From: Anaerolineae bacterium | Lineage (GTDB): Bacteria; Chloroflexota; Anaerolineae; UBA4142 | Length of the DNA: 6,591 bases | Direction: 5' to 3' | NCBI GenBank assembly: GCA_026417715.1 | Contig: JAOACU010000160.1 | Location: 1-6,591 of the forward strand | Shown: one piece after another, positions 1-5,355 of the stretch | Layout of the letters: each line of letters begins with the position of its first letter | How positions within the stretch are numbered: the first letter of the stretch is position 1 | Program-made: the position numbers and the translations under genes | The notes under the pieces: model-generated | The model's input: only the letters and a program-made list of their open reading frames with translations | Told to the model about the DNA's origin: nothing | The model's database searches: none

Positions 1-14
1 GAGGAGAATGCCGT

Positions 15-175
15 AGACCAAAGACGAAGGGCGAAGGACGAGAGACCGAAGACGAAGGACGAAAGACCAAAGACGAAGGACCGACCGCTGACCGCTGACC
101 GCTGACCGCTGAAACCTGAAACTTGAAACCTGAAACCGCCTTCGTCCGTCCTCCGTCTTCCGTCCTCCGTCAGTG
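15..175. repeat. Heptanucleotide repeat array R1 downstream of the EamA-like gene
   Basis: From position 15 to 175 the sequence can be cut into 23 consecutive 7-bp units without losing register. The words drift along the array: purine-rich AGACGAA, GGACGAA and AGACCAA units (15-84), then four exact CCGCTGA units (85-112), then AACCTGA/AACTTGA units (113-133), then pyrimidine-rich TTCGTCC, GTCCTCC and GTCTTCC units (141-168). The last group is roughly the reverse complement of the first (GGACGAA at 57-63 against TTCGTCC at 141-147), so the array could fold imperfectly on itself. The last unit runs across the stop codon of the transporter gene (170-172). No reading frame of note, promoter or T-tract terminator is visible here. 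Heptanucleotide short tandem repeats are known from filamentous cyanobacteria (STRR); a relation is not implied. Confidence 0.9.
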
Positions 176-565
176 TTCCACACCGCTCAACCCCACGATC
201 GCTACGCCCAGTCCAACGATCAGCGCGCCGAGTACGCGTAGCGGATGCAAACCCTCGCCAAGAAAAATCCACGACTCGATGACGATGATCACATACATCA
301 AACCAAGCATCGGATACGCAAGCGAAAGCGGCACGCGCGAAATCACCGACAGCCAAAATAATGAACCCAAACCAAATCCGACAAAACCGATCCAGATGTT
401 GGGATTCTTGAAGATTTTGATGAATGTTGGCACGAGTGTGTCGAGAGCGGCAAAATCCAAGACACCGACCTCATTCATTCCGCGTTTCAAGAATAATTCG
501 CCTGTCGTAGTGAGTAGCATTGCTGGAATCAGCCACACCAGCGCAGTGAGTATTTCACGAGACAA
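170..565 (-). CDS. Small EamA/SMR-type membrane protein, ArnE-like (putative lipid-linked sugar flippase)
   Basis: This is a 131-residue protein with four predicted membrane helices (about 5-22, 56-76, 82-103 and 108-127), the size and layout of small multidrug resistance/ArnE-type half transporters. Helix 1 ends in GELFLKRG with an acidic residue (E23). The stretch RVPLSLAYPML (77-87) and the final Gly-rich helix match the EamA/ArnE pattern. Family knowledge: ArnE/ArnF flip undecaprenyl-phosphate aminoarabinose, while other members export small cations. The nearby aminotransferase, epimerase and DPM-like transferase favour a lipid-linked sugar role, which is an inference. I choose a TTG start at 565-563 because a strong AGGAGG (576-571) lies 5 nt upstream. 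The longer in-frame ATG at 595 would put repeat-derived residues at the N-terminus. It is the last gene of the set and lies 73 nt after the aminotransferase stop. If it acts alone it would need to homodimerise, as only one such gene is visible. Confidence 0.8.
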   Translation of the reverse strand: MSREILTALVWLIPAMLLTTTGELFLKRGMNEVGVLDFAALDTLVPTFIKIFKNPNIWIGFVGFGLGSLFWLSVISRVPLSLAYPMLGLMYVIIVIESWIFLGEGLHPLRVLGALIVGLGVAIVGLSGVEH

Positions 566-570
566 GGTAT

Positions 571-576
571 CCTCCT
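571..576 (-). promoter_or_regulatory. Shine-Dalgarno site deciding the TTG start of the EamA-like gene
   Basis: The minus strand reads AGGAGG here, followed by 5 nt (ATACC) and TTG. No ATG stands at a suitable distance, so the TTG at 565 is the likely start codon. The 7-bp repeat array begins only 6 nt upstream of this site. Confidence 0.75.
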
Positions 577-582
577 GGAATT

Positions 583-638
583 GACCGCCGACCACCGACC
601 GCTGACCGCCGTCTGCCGTCGGCGGTCAGCGGTCAGTT
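583..638. repeat. Heptanucleotide repeat array R2 with a perfect 15-bp hairpin
   Basis: Eight 7-bp units in register fill the space between the aminotransferase stop codon (639-641) and the Shine-Dalgarno region of the transporter gene. The first four are GACCGCC/GACCACC/GACCGCT-type and the last four are their approximate reverse complements (GTCGGCG, GTCAGCG). Positions 597-611 (GACCGCTGACCGCCG) and 620-634 are exact reverse complements, giving a 15-bp stem with an 8-nt loop. The stem starts 4 nt after the aminotransferase stop. No T-run follows it on the minus strand, so it is not a canonical intrinsic terminator, though it could stabilise an mRNA 3' end or attenuate read-through. The 15-mer at 595-609 also occurs at 81-95 in array R1. 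Confidence 0.9.
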
Positions 639-1727
639 CTATGCAAGTTCGTTGATGGCTTGTGCGACTGCGCGCACATCATCGAGCGATAGTTCAGGGT
701 ACAGCGGCAACGAGACGATTTCGCGCGCAAGACGCGATGCCACCGGCAAATCCTCATCACGATAGCCAAGGTTTGCGTACGCGGCTTGTTGGTGAATGGC
801 AAGTGGATAGTGAATGGCAGTGCCAATGCCGCGCGATTGGAGATTGGAGATTAGAGATTGGCGGTTGCGTGTTTGAACGACGTAGAGATGATAGACGTGT
901 TGACCGTACGTCATCTCACGCGGTGGCGTGACCGTGCGCAACAGTTCGGTGTAGAGCGCGGCGCGTTCGCGACGCGCGGCATTCCACGCGTCGAGATGCC
1001 GCAACTTGACGCGCAAAATCGCGGCTTGGAGTTCATCGAGGCGCGAATTCGTGCCCTTGATTTCGCTCACGTAACGTTCACGCCAACCGTACTGCCGCAA
1101 CAAATCCACACGCTCGGCAAGTTGCGCGTCGTTCGTCAGAATTGCGCCACCGTCGCCGTACGCGCCCAGATTTTTCGTCGGATAGAAACTGAACGCGGCG
1201 ATGTCACCCCAACTACCCACACGCTTGCCACGATACGTCGCGCCGTGCGCCTGCGCACAATCCTCCAACACAAAAATTTTGCGCGCGCGCGCGATTTCCA
1301 AAATCGGCTCCAAATCACAACTTTGACCAAAGAGATGAACAGGGATAATCGCGCGCGTGCGCGGCGTGATGGCACGTTCGAGCGACGCCACATCCATCAA
1401 CATCGAATCGGGGCACACATCGCACAAGACCGCGCGCGCGCCCGTCAATTCGATTGCCGCTACTGTTGCAACCGCTGTGTTCGGGACGGTAATCACTTCG
1501 TCGCCTGCGCCGATGCCCAGCGCGAGCAACGCAAGATGCAACGCCTCCGTGCCCGAACCCACGCCAATCGCAAAGCGCGTGCCAATGTACTCGGCAAATT
1601 CCTTCTCGAACGCGCGCACTTCGGGTCCCAAAATGAACCAACCACTCTTCAACTCGCGCGCGGTCGCGTCGTCAATTTCGGCTTTGATAGTTTCGTACTG
1701 TTTGGTGAGATCGAAGAATGGGATCAT
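639..1727 (-). CDS. DegT/DnrJ/EryC1/StrS family PLP-dependent sugar aminotransferase
   Basis: This 362-residue protein is the full usual length of sugar aminotransferases that transfer an amino group (usually from glutamate) to an NDP-keto-sugar with PLP. Visible landmarks are the N-terminal PFFDLTKQY (3-11), the phosphate-binding GSGTEAL (57-63), LEDCAQAHGA (154-163) with the cofactor-binding Asp (D156), SFYPTKNLGAYGDGG (180-194) with the Schiff-base lysine K185, NSRLDELQAA (227-236) and GIGTAIHYP (300-308). Exact substrate is not decidable; FdtB/QdtB-, WecE- and ArnB-like roles are all possible. The ATG at 1727 is chosen because GGAG lies 4 nt upstream. The in-frame extension to 1778 consists of translated repeat DNA. 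Residues 287-298 are encoded by a 7-bp repeat (835-869) without changing the spacing of the surrounding motif. The gene follows the epimerase after 77 nt of repeat and precedes the transporter. Confidence 0.93.
   Translation of the reverse strand: MIPFFDLTKQYETIKAEIDDATARELKSGWFILGPEVRAFEKEFAEYIGTRFAIGVGSGTEALHLALLALGIGAGDEVITVPNTAVATVAAIELTGARAVLCDVCPDSMLMDVASLERAITPRTRAIIPVHLFGQSCDLEPILEIARARKIFVLEDCAQAHGATYRGKRVGSWGDIAAFSFYPTKNLGAYGDGGAILTNDAQLAERVDLLRQYGWRERYVSEIKGTNSRLDELQAAILRVKLRHLDAWNAARRERAALYTELLRTVTPPREMTYGQHVYHLYVVQTRNRQSLISNLQSRGIGTAIHYPLAIHQQAAYANLGYRDEDLPVASRLAREIVSLPLYPELSLDDVRAVAQAINELA
835..869. repeat. In-frame 7-bp repeat (GATTGGA words) inside the aminotransferase gene
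   Basis: On the plus strand the units GATTGGA, GATTGGA, GATTAGA and GATTGGC follow each other from 835 to 862, and a degenerate GGTTGCG fills 863-869. The array lies inside the aminotransferase coding sequence and encodes residues 287-298 (RNRQSLISNLQS), just before the conserved GIGTAIHYP. The coding frame is open and the spacing R-x2-L-x3-L-x3-G expected for the family is kept. The array therefore replaced or shaped sequence rather than lengthening the protein. Confidence 0.85.
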
Positions 1728-1730
1728 AGT

Positions 1731-1800
1731 ACTCCGTGTTGCGTATTGCGTAACAAATACGGAATACGGAATACGCAATACGCAATACGCAATACACCTA
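1731..1800. repeat. Heptanucleotide repeat array R3 between the epimerase and aminotransferase genes
   Basis: Ten 7-bp units can be read in one register from 1731 to 1800. The core is ACGGAAT twice (1759-1772) and ACGCAAT three times (1773-1793), preceded by GTTGCGT and ATTGCGT (1738-1751), which are nearly their reverse complements. TTGCGTATTGCGTA (1739-1752) is an exact reverse complement of both 1772-1785 and 1779-1792, so a 14-bp stem can form in two registers. The array fills almost all of the 77 nt between the two genes. No T-tract or promoter boxes are evident. Confidence 0.9.
1732..1735 (-). promoter_or_regulatory. Shine-Dalgarno site of the aminotransferase gene, within a repeat unit
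   Basis: The minus strand reads GGAG, then 4 nt (TACT), then the ATG at 1727. The GGAG is part of ACGGAGT (1737-1731), which differs by one base from the array word ACGGAAT and sits in the same 7-bp register. It decides the ATG at 1727 over the in-frame start at 1778. Confidence 0.65.
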
Positions 1801-1804
1801 TACC

Positions 1805-2800
1805 TTACCAGTAATGTTCACGATACGCACGATAATACTCTAACGTCCGTTTCAGCCCCTCGCGCAAATTCACGCGCGGTGTCCAACCCAACATTCCGCG
1901 AATCTTGCGATAGTCGGCATAGTAATCGCCGATGTCAATCACTTTGCGGTCGGGCGGAAATGGAATGATTTCGTAATTCCCGCTGCCATTGATTTCGATA
2001 CAGAGTTTGGCAAGGTCACGCAAGTTGATTGTTTCGTCACTCCCCAAGTTGAAGATTTGTCCGTTCGCGTTTTCGTGCGTTGCCGCGAGCAAAATCGCTT
2101 CCACCGCATCGTCCACATAGTTGAAATCGCGCACTTGCAAACCATCACCCCACACTTGAATCGGTTTGCCTTCGATGAGATTCTTGATCCAAATCCCCAA
2201 AAACGTTTGACGCGCATCTTTGACGCGCATTCGCGGTCCGTACGTGTTCGTCATTCGTAGCGACACTGCGCGAATGCCATACACATTGTTGTAAACGATG
2301 TGATACCACTCGCCTGCCATTTTGTTGATACCGTTCACATCGGTTGGATGCAACAGGTGACGCTCGTCCACCGGCAAATAATCGGGTTTGCCGTAGATTT
2401 GGCGCGTGCTCGCGTACACGATTTTGACGTTACGATTGTGTTTGCGACACGCCTCCAAAATCGAAAGTTGCGCGCGACAGTTGATTTCCAAATCGGTGTA
2501 CGGATTTTGCATCGAATCGAGATGCGACGTTTGCCCAGCCAGATTGAACAGAAAATCGCGACCTTGCACCAAATAGTCCATCGAGTACTCGTCGCGCACA
2601 TCGGCGATGTTCACGCGCACCTTGTCCTCGATGCCAGCGATGTTGAACAAGTTGCCGCCGTACTCGGGGATGAGCGAATCCACCAACGTCACGCGCGCAC
2701 CGAGTTCGACGAGTCGGCGCGCGAGATTCGATCCGATAAAGCCAAGTCCGCCGGTGATGAGACAATCGGCATTGTTCAAGCGAGCGAAAATGTCCGTCAT
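1805..2800 (-). CDS. NAD-dependent extended-SDR sugar-nucleotide epimerase/dehydratase
   Basis: This 331-residue cytoplasmic protein has the full length of GalE/RmlB-type extended short-chain dehydrogenases acting on NDP-sugars. The Rossmann motif GGLGFIG (17-23) and the cofactor-binding Asp after beta-2 (D41 in VTLVD) are clear. NLAGQTSH (86-93), YASTRQIYG (129-137), RMTNTYGPR (182-190) and VRDFNYVDDAVEA (223-235) are typical of the family. The active-site YxxxK reads N156-G-I-N-K160: the lysine is present but Asn stands where Tyr is expected. S131 lies 25 residues earlier, the same spacing as Ser and Tyr in E. coli GalE. Whether this is a subfamily trait cannot be told here. The ATG overlaps the stop of the methyltransferase gene as ATGA (2797-2800), indicating translational coupling; the far-upstream in-frame start at 3034 would lie inside that gene and is not believed. 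The reaction (epimerase, 4,6-dehydratase or other) is undetermined. It probably supplies an NDP-sugar to the downstream aminotransferase. Confidence 0.9.
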   Translation of the reverse strand: MTDIFARLNNADCLITGGLGFIGSNLARRLVELGARVTLVDSLIPEYGGNLFNIAGIEDKVRVNIADVRDEYSMDYLVQGRDFLFNLAGQTSHLDSMQNPYTDLEINCRAQLSILEACRKHNRNVKIVYASTRQIYGKPDYLPVDERHLLHPTDVNGINKMAGEWYHIVYNNVYGIRAVSLRMTNTYGPRMRVKDARQTFLGIWIKNLIEGKPIQVWGDGLQVRDFNYVDDAVEAILLAATHENANGQIFNLGSDETINLRDLAKLCIEINGSGNYEIIPFPPDRKVIDIGDYYADYRKIRGMLGWTPRVNLREGLKRTLEYYRAYREHYW

Positions 2801-4107
2801 TCTTTCAATCCAATCACAATGTATTCGACCGGATACGCTTCGGCATCCGCCGTCTGATTTTTCGCAAAGCGTCCGGTTTTCTTGTCGCGTTTTTGTGGCA
2901 AAATCTTGGAAGGAATTTCGCGCTTGATGATGCGATCCAAACGAAACCCTGAATGTTGCAAACTCTCCGCAAACACCTGCGCGTTGAGAATGTCCACGCC
3001 TTTGAGTTGCGTGTTGCCAATCACGTAACAACAACGCCCACCCGATTTGAGAATGCGGAAACTTTCGTCAAAGACCTCTTGCATATCCGCAAAGAACGTT
3101 TCCACATCCCGCGCCATCTTGGGACTGCGACTAGCAAGTTGCGCGACGATGTTTTGCGCGAGCACGCTCTTGAGCGCGCGCGGGCGATACGCGGTGGACG
3201 CCGCGCCAATGAACTCTTTGCGATATTCGCGCCAATCGTCCGTCAAGTCAAGCCAGAGCGTCGAGAGTTGATGCAAATCGGCGTAGGCGTAACTGGTTAC
3301 ATAAGGGCTGGAAGTGACAATCAAATCTACCGACGCGCTGGGCACGGGTTGCGCGCGCGCATCGCCGACGCGAACATTCAGGTAATCGTCAATCGCCTCG
3401 CGCACGCGCGCTGGGACAACGTCATAGAACGCGGCGTTGCCATCCTGCATCTTTTTGATGTGCTGACGAAACGCATCAAAAGGCGCAACGGGTTGTTTGT
3501 GCACATCGCGCGTCGGCTTGGTACTTGCTTGCAACCACAACGAACAACGTTTCAAAATGTGACTGAACGCCACAAGAAAAAAATCGCGCACGCGCGCATC
3601 CTCTTCGCGATGAATCAAATTCAGCAAGATGCCTAGATCGTGGATAGTAGATTCGTTGAACCAATAGCGAATGCGTTCGATGTGACGTTCAGGTACGCGT
3701 GGTTCGATGCGCGCGGTGCGCGGGTTGTACTCTTTTACAAGACGAAACAGATGGTCTATGCGTTGCGCCAAATAGTTCGGTTCGATCGGTGTCGCTTTGA
3801 CGCGCGCGATGAGATGCGCAATCCGATTGATGTCGGTGCCGCTGGCGTAAAATCCGCGCGCAATCGCCGTGACGATCGTCGTGCCACAACCCATAAACGG
3901 ATCGTTGATGTGCGCGGTGGGCGTGGTGATGTACTCGTCTAGCAAACGCTCCACCAATTGTGGAATGAACTTGGCGGGATAGCGATGATAGTCGTGCGTC
4001 CACTTGCCGGTGTCCGATGGTGTGCACTTGCGAAACGCCCACGCCTCTTCGCTGGGTGTCGCCTGAAACGCGTCCAAAATTGCTTGTGGCGATAAAGGCA
4101 TACGCAT
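2797..4107 (-). CDS. SAM-dependent DNA methyltransferase-like protein (probable amino-methyltransferase, N4-cytosine or N6-adenine type)
   Basis: The 436-residue product shows an amino-methyltransferase layout. HRYPAKF (41-47) precedes motif I NDPFMGCGTT (68-77), the SAM-binding loop. TDIN (91-94) follows, and the catalytic motif IV comes late as TSSPY (265-269) in DLIVTSSPYVTSYAYADLH. GGRCCYVIGN (356-365) forms a later core strand. Motif IV normally reads (S/N/D)PP(Y/F/W); here Ser267 replaces the first Pro. The segment between the motifs (about 100-255) may hold target recognition. No restriction endonuclease is visible, so it would be an orphan enzyme in this window; an RNA (TRM11-like) or other substrate cannot be excluded. 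The start at 4107 lies 2 nt after the glycosyltransferase stop with no good ribosome site, suggesting re-initiation; ATG 4101 is an alternative. The stop overlaps the epimerase start (ATGA). Finding it inside a glycan gene set is unexpected. Confidence 0.8.
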   Translation of the reverse strand: MRMPLSPQAILDAFQATPSEEAWAFRKCTPSDTGKWTHDYHRYPAKFIPQLVERLLDEYITTPTAHINDPFMGCGTTIVTAIARGFYASGTDINRIAHLIARVKATPIEPNYLAQRIDHLFRLVKEYNPRTARIEPRVPERHIERIRYWFNESTIHDLGILLNLIHREEDARVRDFFLVAFSHILKRCSLWLQASTKPTRDVHKQPVAPFDAFRQHIKKMQDGNAAFYDVVPARVREAIDDYLNVRVGDARAQPVPSASVDLIVTSSPYVTSYAYADLHQLSTLWLDLTDDWREYRKEFIGAASTAYRPRALKSVLAQNIVAQLASRSPKMARDVETFFADMQEVFDESFRILKSGGRCCYVIGNTQLKGVDILNAQVFAESLQHSGFRLDRIIKREIPSKILPQKRDKKTGRFAKNQTADAEAYPVEYIVIGLKE

Positions 4108-4109
4108 CG

Positions 4110-4877
4110 TCACGTGGTTGTCTTGGCGGCTAGTTGTGCGGCGCGCTTGGGACGATACTTGCGCACGGCTTCTTGCTGGACAACGAGACGCCACCACCAA
4201 TGAAAAATGCGAATCAAGGTCGCACCGACGCGTCGCACGTTGAAAAATTGCGATTCGCCGTACTGCCGATAAAAGTGACGCACCGGCACTTCGGCAAAAC
4301 GATAGCCGGCATCTTGCGCTTTTTTCACCAACTCGAATGTGATTGTCCCCGTGTTCGATTCGAGTTCGATCACATCGAACATTGCGCGGCGCATCAAGCG
4401 AAAATCGCAATCCACATCCTTGATTTTCAAACCAAAGATGAACTTGATAAAGTACTGATACAAAATTCCGATGATGATGCGGTGCAACGGATCGCGTCGT
4501 TTAATTTTCCAACCGTTGATAAAATCCACATCGTCGGAAATTTTCTCGGCGAGGAGTTTGAGTTCACGCACATCGTATTGCGCGTCGCCGTCGGTGTAAA
4601 AGACCCACTCTTTGGTTGCGGCGGCAATACCCGATCGAATCACACCACCATAGCCGCGATTTTTTTCGTGATTGATGATGCGGAACGTCGAGGGCAGGAC
4701 ACACTGGAGTTCGTTGAGGATTTGCAGCGCGTCATCGGGACTGGCATCGTTGACGACGATGACTTCATAGTCATCGGTGATCTCGCGCAAGGTTTGTATC
4801 GCGCGAATCACCATCGTGGCAATAGTGCCCGCGTCGTTGTAGCAGGGGAAGAAAACAGAAATGCTGGGCTTTGTCAT
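4110..4877 (-). CDS. Family 2 glycosyltransferase, DPM1/ArnC-like (polyprenyl-phosphate sugar transferase)
   Basis: The 255-residue protein is a GT-A fold glycosyltransferase of the dolichyl-phosphate mannose synthase-like group. It would move a sugar from an NDP-sugar to a lipid carrier or acceptor at the cytoplasmic membrane face. It opens with SVFFPCYNDAGTI (7-19), followed by VIVVNDASPDD (39-49), NRGYGGVIRSG (73-83), the metal-binding DXD as TDGDAQY (95-101), and DVDCDFRLMRR (154-164). There is no clear C-terminal membrane-helix pair as in ArnC/GtrB, only an amphipathic stretch around 137-150, so it resembles the soluble DPM1 form. The ATG at 4877 follows 28 nt after the rpiB stop, with only a weak GAGAG upstream. 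The methyltransferase begins 2 nt after its stop. Donor sugar and acceptor are not known; the aminotransferase and ArnE-like neighbours hint at an amino sugar. Confidence 0.9.
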   Translation of the reverse strand: MTKPSISVFFPCYNDAGTIATMVIRAIQTLREITDDYEVIVVNDASPDDALQILNELQCVLPSTFRIINHEKNRGYGGVIRSGIAAATKEWVFYTDGDAQYDVRELKLLAEKISDDVDFINGWKIKRRDPLHRIIIGILYQYFIKFIFGLKIKDVDCDFRLMRRAMFDVIELESNTGTITFELVKKAQDAGYRFAEVPVRHFYRQYGESQFFNVRRVGATLIRIFHWWWRLVVQQEAVRKYRPKRAAQLAAKTTT

Positions 4878-4905
4878 TCGATTTTGTCACTCTCAATCAC
4901 AAGGA

Positions 4906-5355
4906 TTATGCTCCTTGTTCCATTTCCAAAACCTTGTTCAATCGGCGTTGATAGCGTTCGTTCGCATCGAATCGCGCGGTGAGGAACGCGCGCACCAGTT
5001 CGCGCGCCAGTTCATCGCCGATGACGCGCGCGCCAAGACACAGCACGTTCATATTGTCGTGCTCCACGCCTTGCCGCGCCGAATAGGTATCGTGGCAGAG
5101 GGCGGCGCGAATGCCGCGCATTTTCGTTGCGGCGATGCTCACACCCACACCACTCCCGCATACGAGGATGCCGCGCTCGGCTTCGCCGCGCTGAATCGCT
5201 GCGCCGACGGCGCGCGCATAGTCGGGATAATCGTCGCGCGCGTCGTATTCGCGCGCACCGCAATCAACAACGGTGTGACCTAGTTTGCGGATTTCATCGG
5301 CGACGATGGGTTTGAGTGCAAAGCCGCCGTGATCAACGCCGAGAGCGATGTTCAT
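4906..5355 (-). CDS. rpiB: Ribose-5-phosphate isomerase B (RpiB/LacAB family sugar-phosphate isomerase)
   Basis: The 149-residue product has the same length as E. coli RpiB. It carries the family signatures: ALGVDHGG (4-11) with D8 and H9, the phosphate/anion loop CGSGVGVSIAATK (66-78) with the catalytic cysteine at position 66 as in E. coli, and EHDNMNVLCLGARVIG (98-113). It would interconvert ribose 5-phosphate and ribulose 5-phosphate, or a related aldose/ketose phosphate, in the cytoplasm. The ATG at 5355 is chosen because GGAGG lies 5 nt upstream (5365-5361); the extension to 5403 runs back into the transposase gene. The start overlaps the transposase stop as ATGA, so its ribosome site lies within transposase coding DNA. 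It may once have followed the PfkB-type kinase directly. The related allose-6-phosphate and galactose-6-phosphate isomerases cannot be excluded. Confidence 0.93.
   Translation of the reverse strand: MNIALGVDHGGFALKPIVADEIRKLGHTVVDCGAREYDARDDYPDYARAVGAAIQRGEAERGILVCGSGVGVSIAATKMRGIRAALCHDTYSARQGVEHDNMNVLCLGARVIGDELARELVRAFLTARFDANERYQRRLNKVLEMEQGA

Noticed and set aside
15..175. CRISPR array
   Set aside because: Units are 7 bp, directly adjacent and drift in sequence; there are no long conserved repeats with unique spacers.
597..634. Rho-independent terminator after the aminotransferase
   Set aside because: The stem is strong but no T-run follows on the minus strand, so only a repeat/hairpin is claimed.
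1278..1293. GCGCGCGC runs here and around 1431-1442 as Z-DNA or regulatory sites
   Set aside because: They are explained by Ala/Arg codons (GCG, CGC) within the coding region and recur throughout the window.
1728..1778. N-terminal extension of the aminotransferase to 1778
   Set aside because: The extra residues are translated 7-bp repeat, and the ribosome site supports ATG 1727.
858..1814. Long plus-strand open frame (318 codons) opposite the aminotransferase
   Set aside because: It is an antisense shadow of a gene with clear PLP-enzyme motifs; its translation is Arg/Gln-rich with no family features.
2801..3034. N-terminal extension of the epimerase to 3034
   Set aside because: It lies entirely within the methyltransferase gene in another frame; the Rossmann motif begins normally after ATG 2800.
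2953..3636. Plus-strand open frame (227 codons) opposite the methyltransferase
   Set aside because: Shadow of a gene with SAM-binding and catalytic motifs; composition reflects CGCG-rich codons read backwards.
4108..4410. N-terminal extension of the methyltransferase to 4410
   Set aside because: It overlaps the glycosyltransferase C-terminus and has no family similarity; HRYPAKF and motif I follow ATG 4107 at a normal distance.
4134..4982. Plus-strand open frame (282 codons) opposite the glycosyltransferase
   Set aside because: The minus-strand frame has the DXD motif and full GT2 layout; the plus frame has no recognisable domain and crosses a gene boundary.
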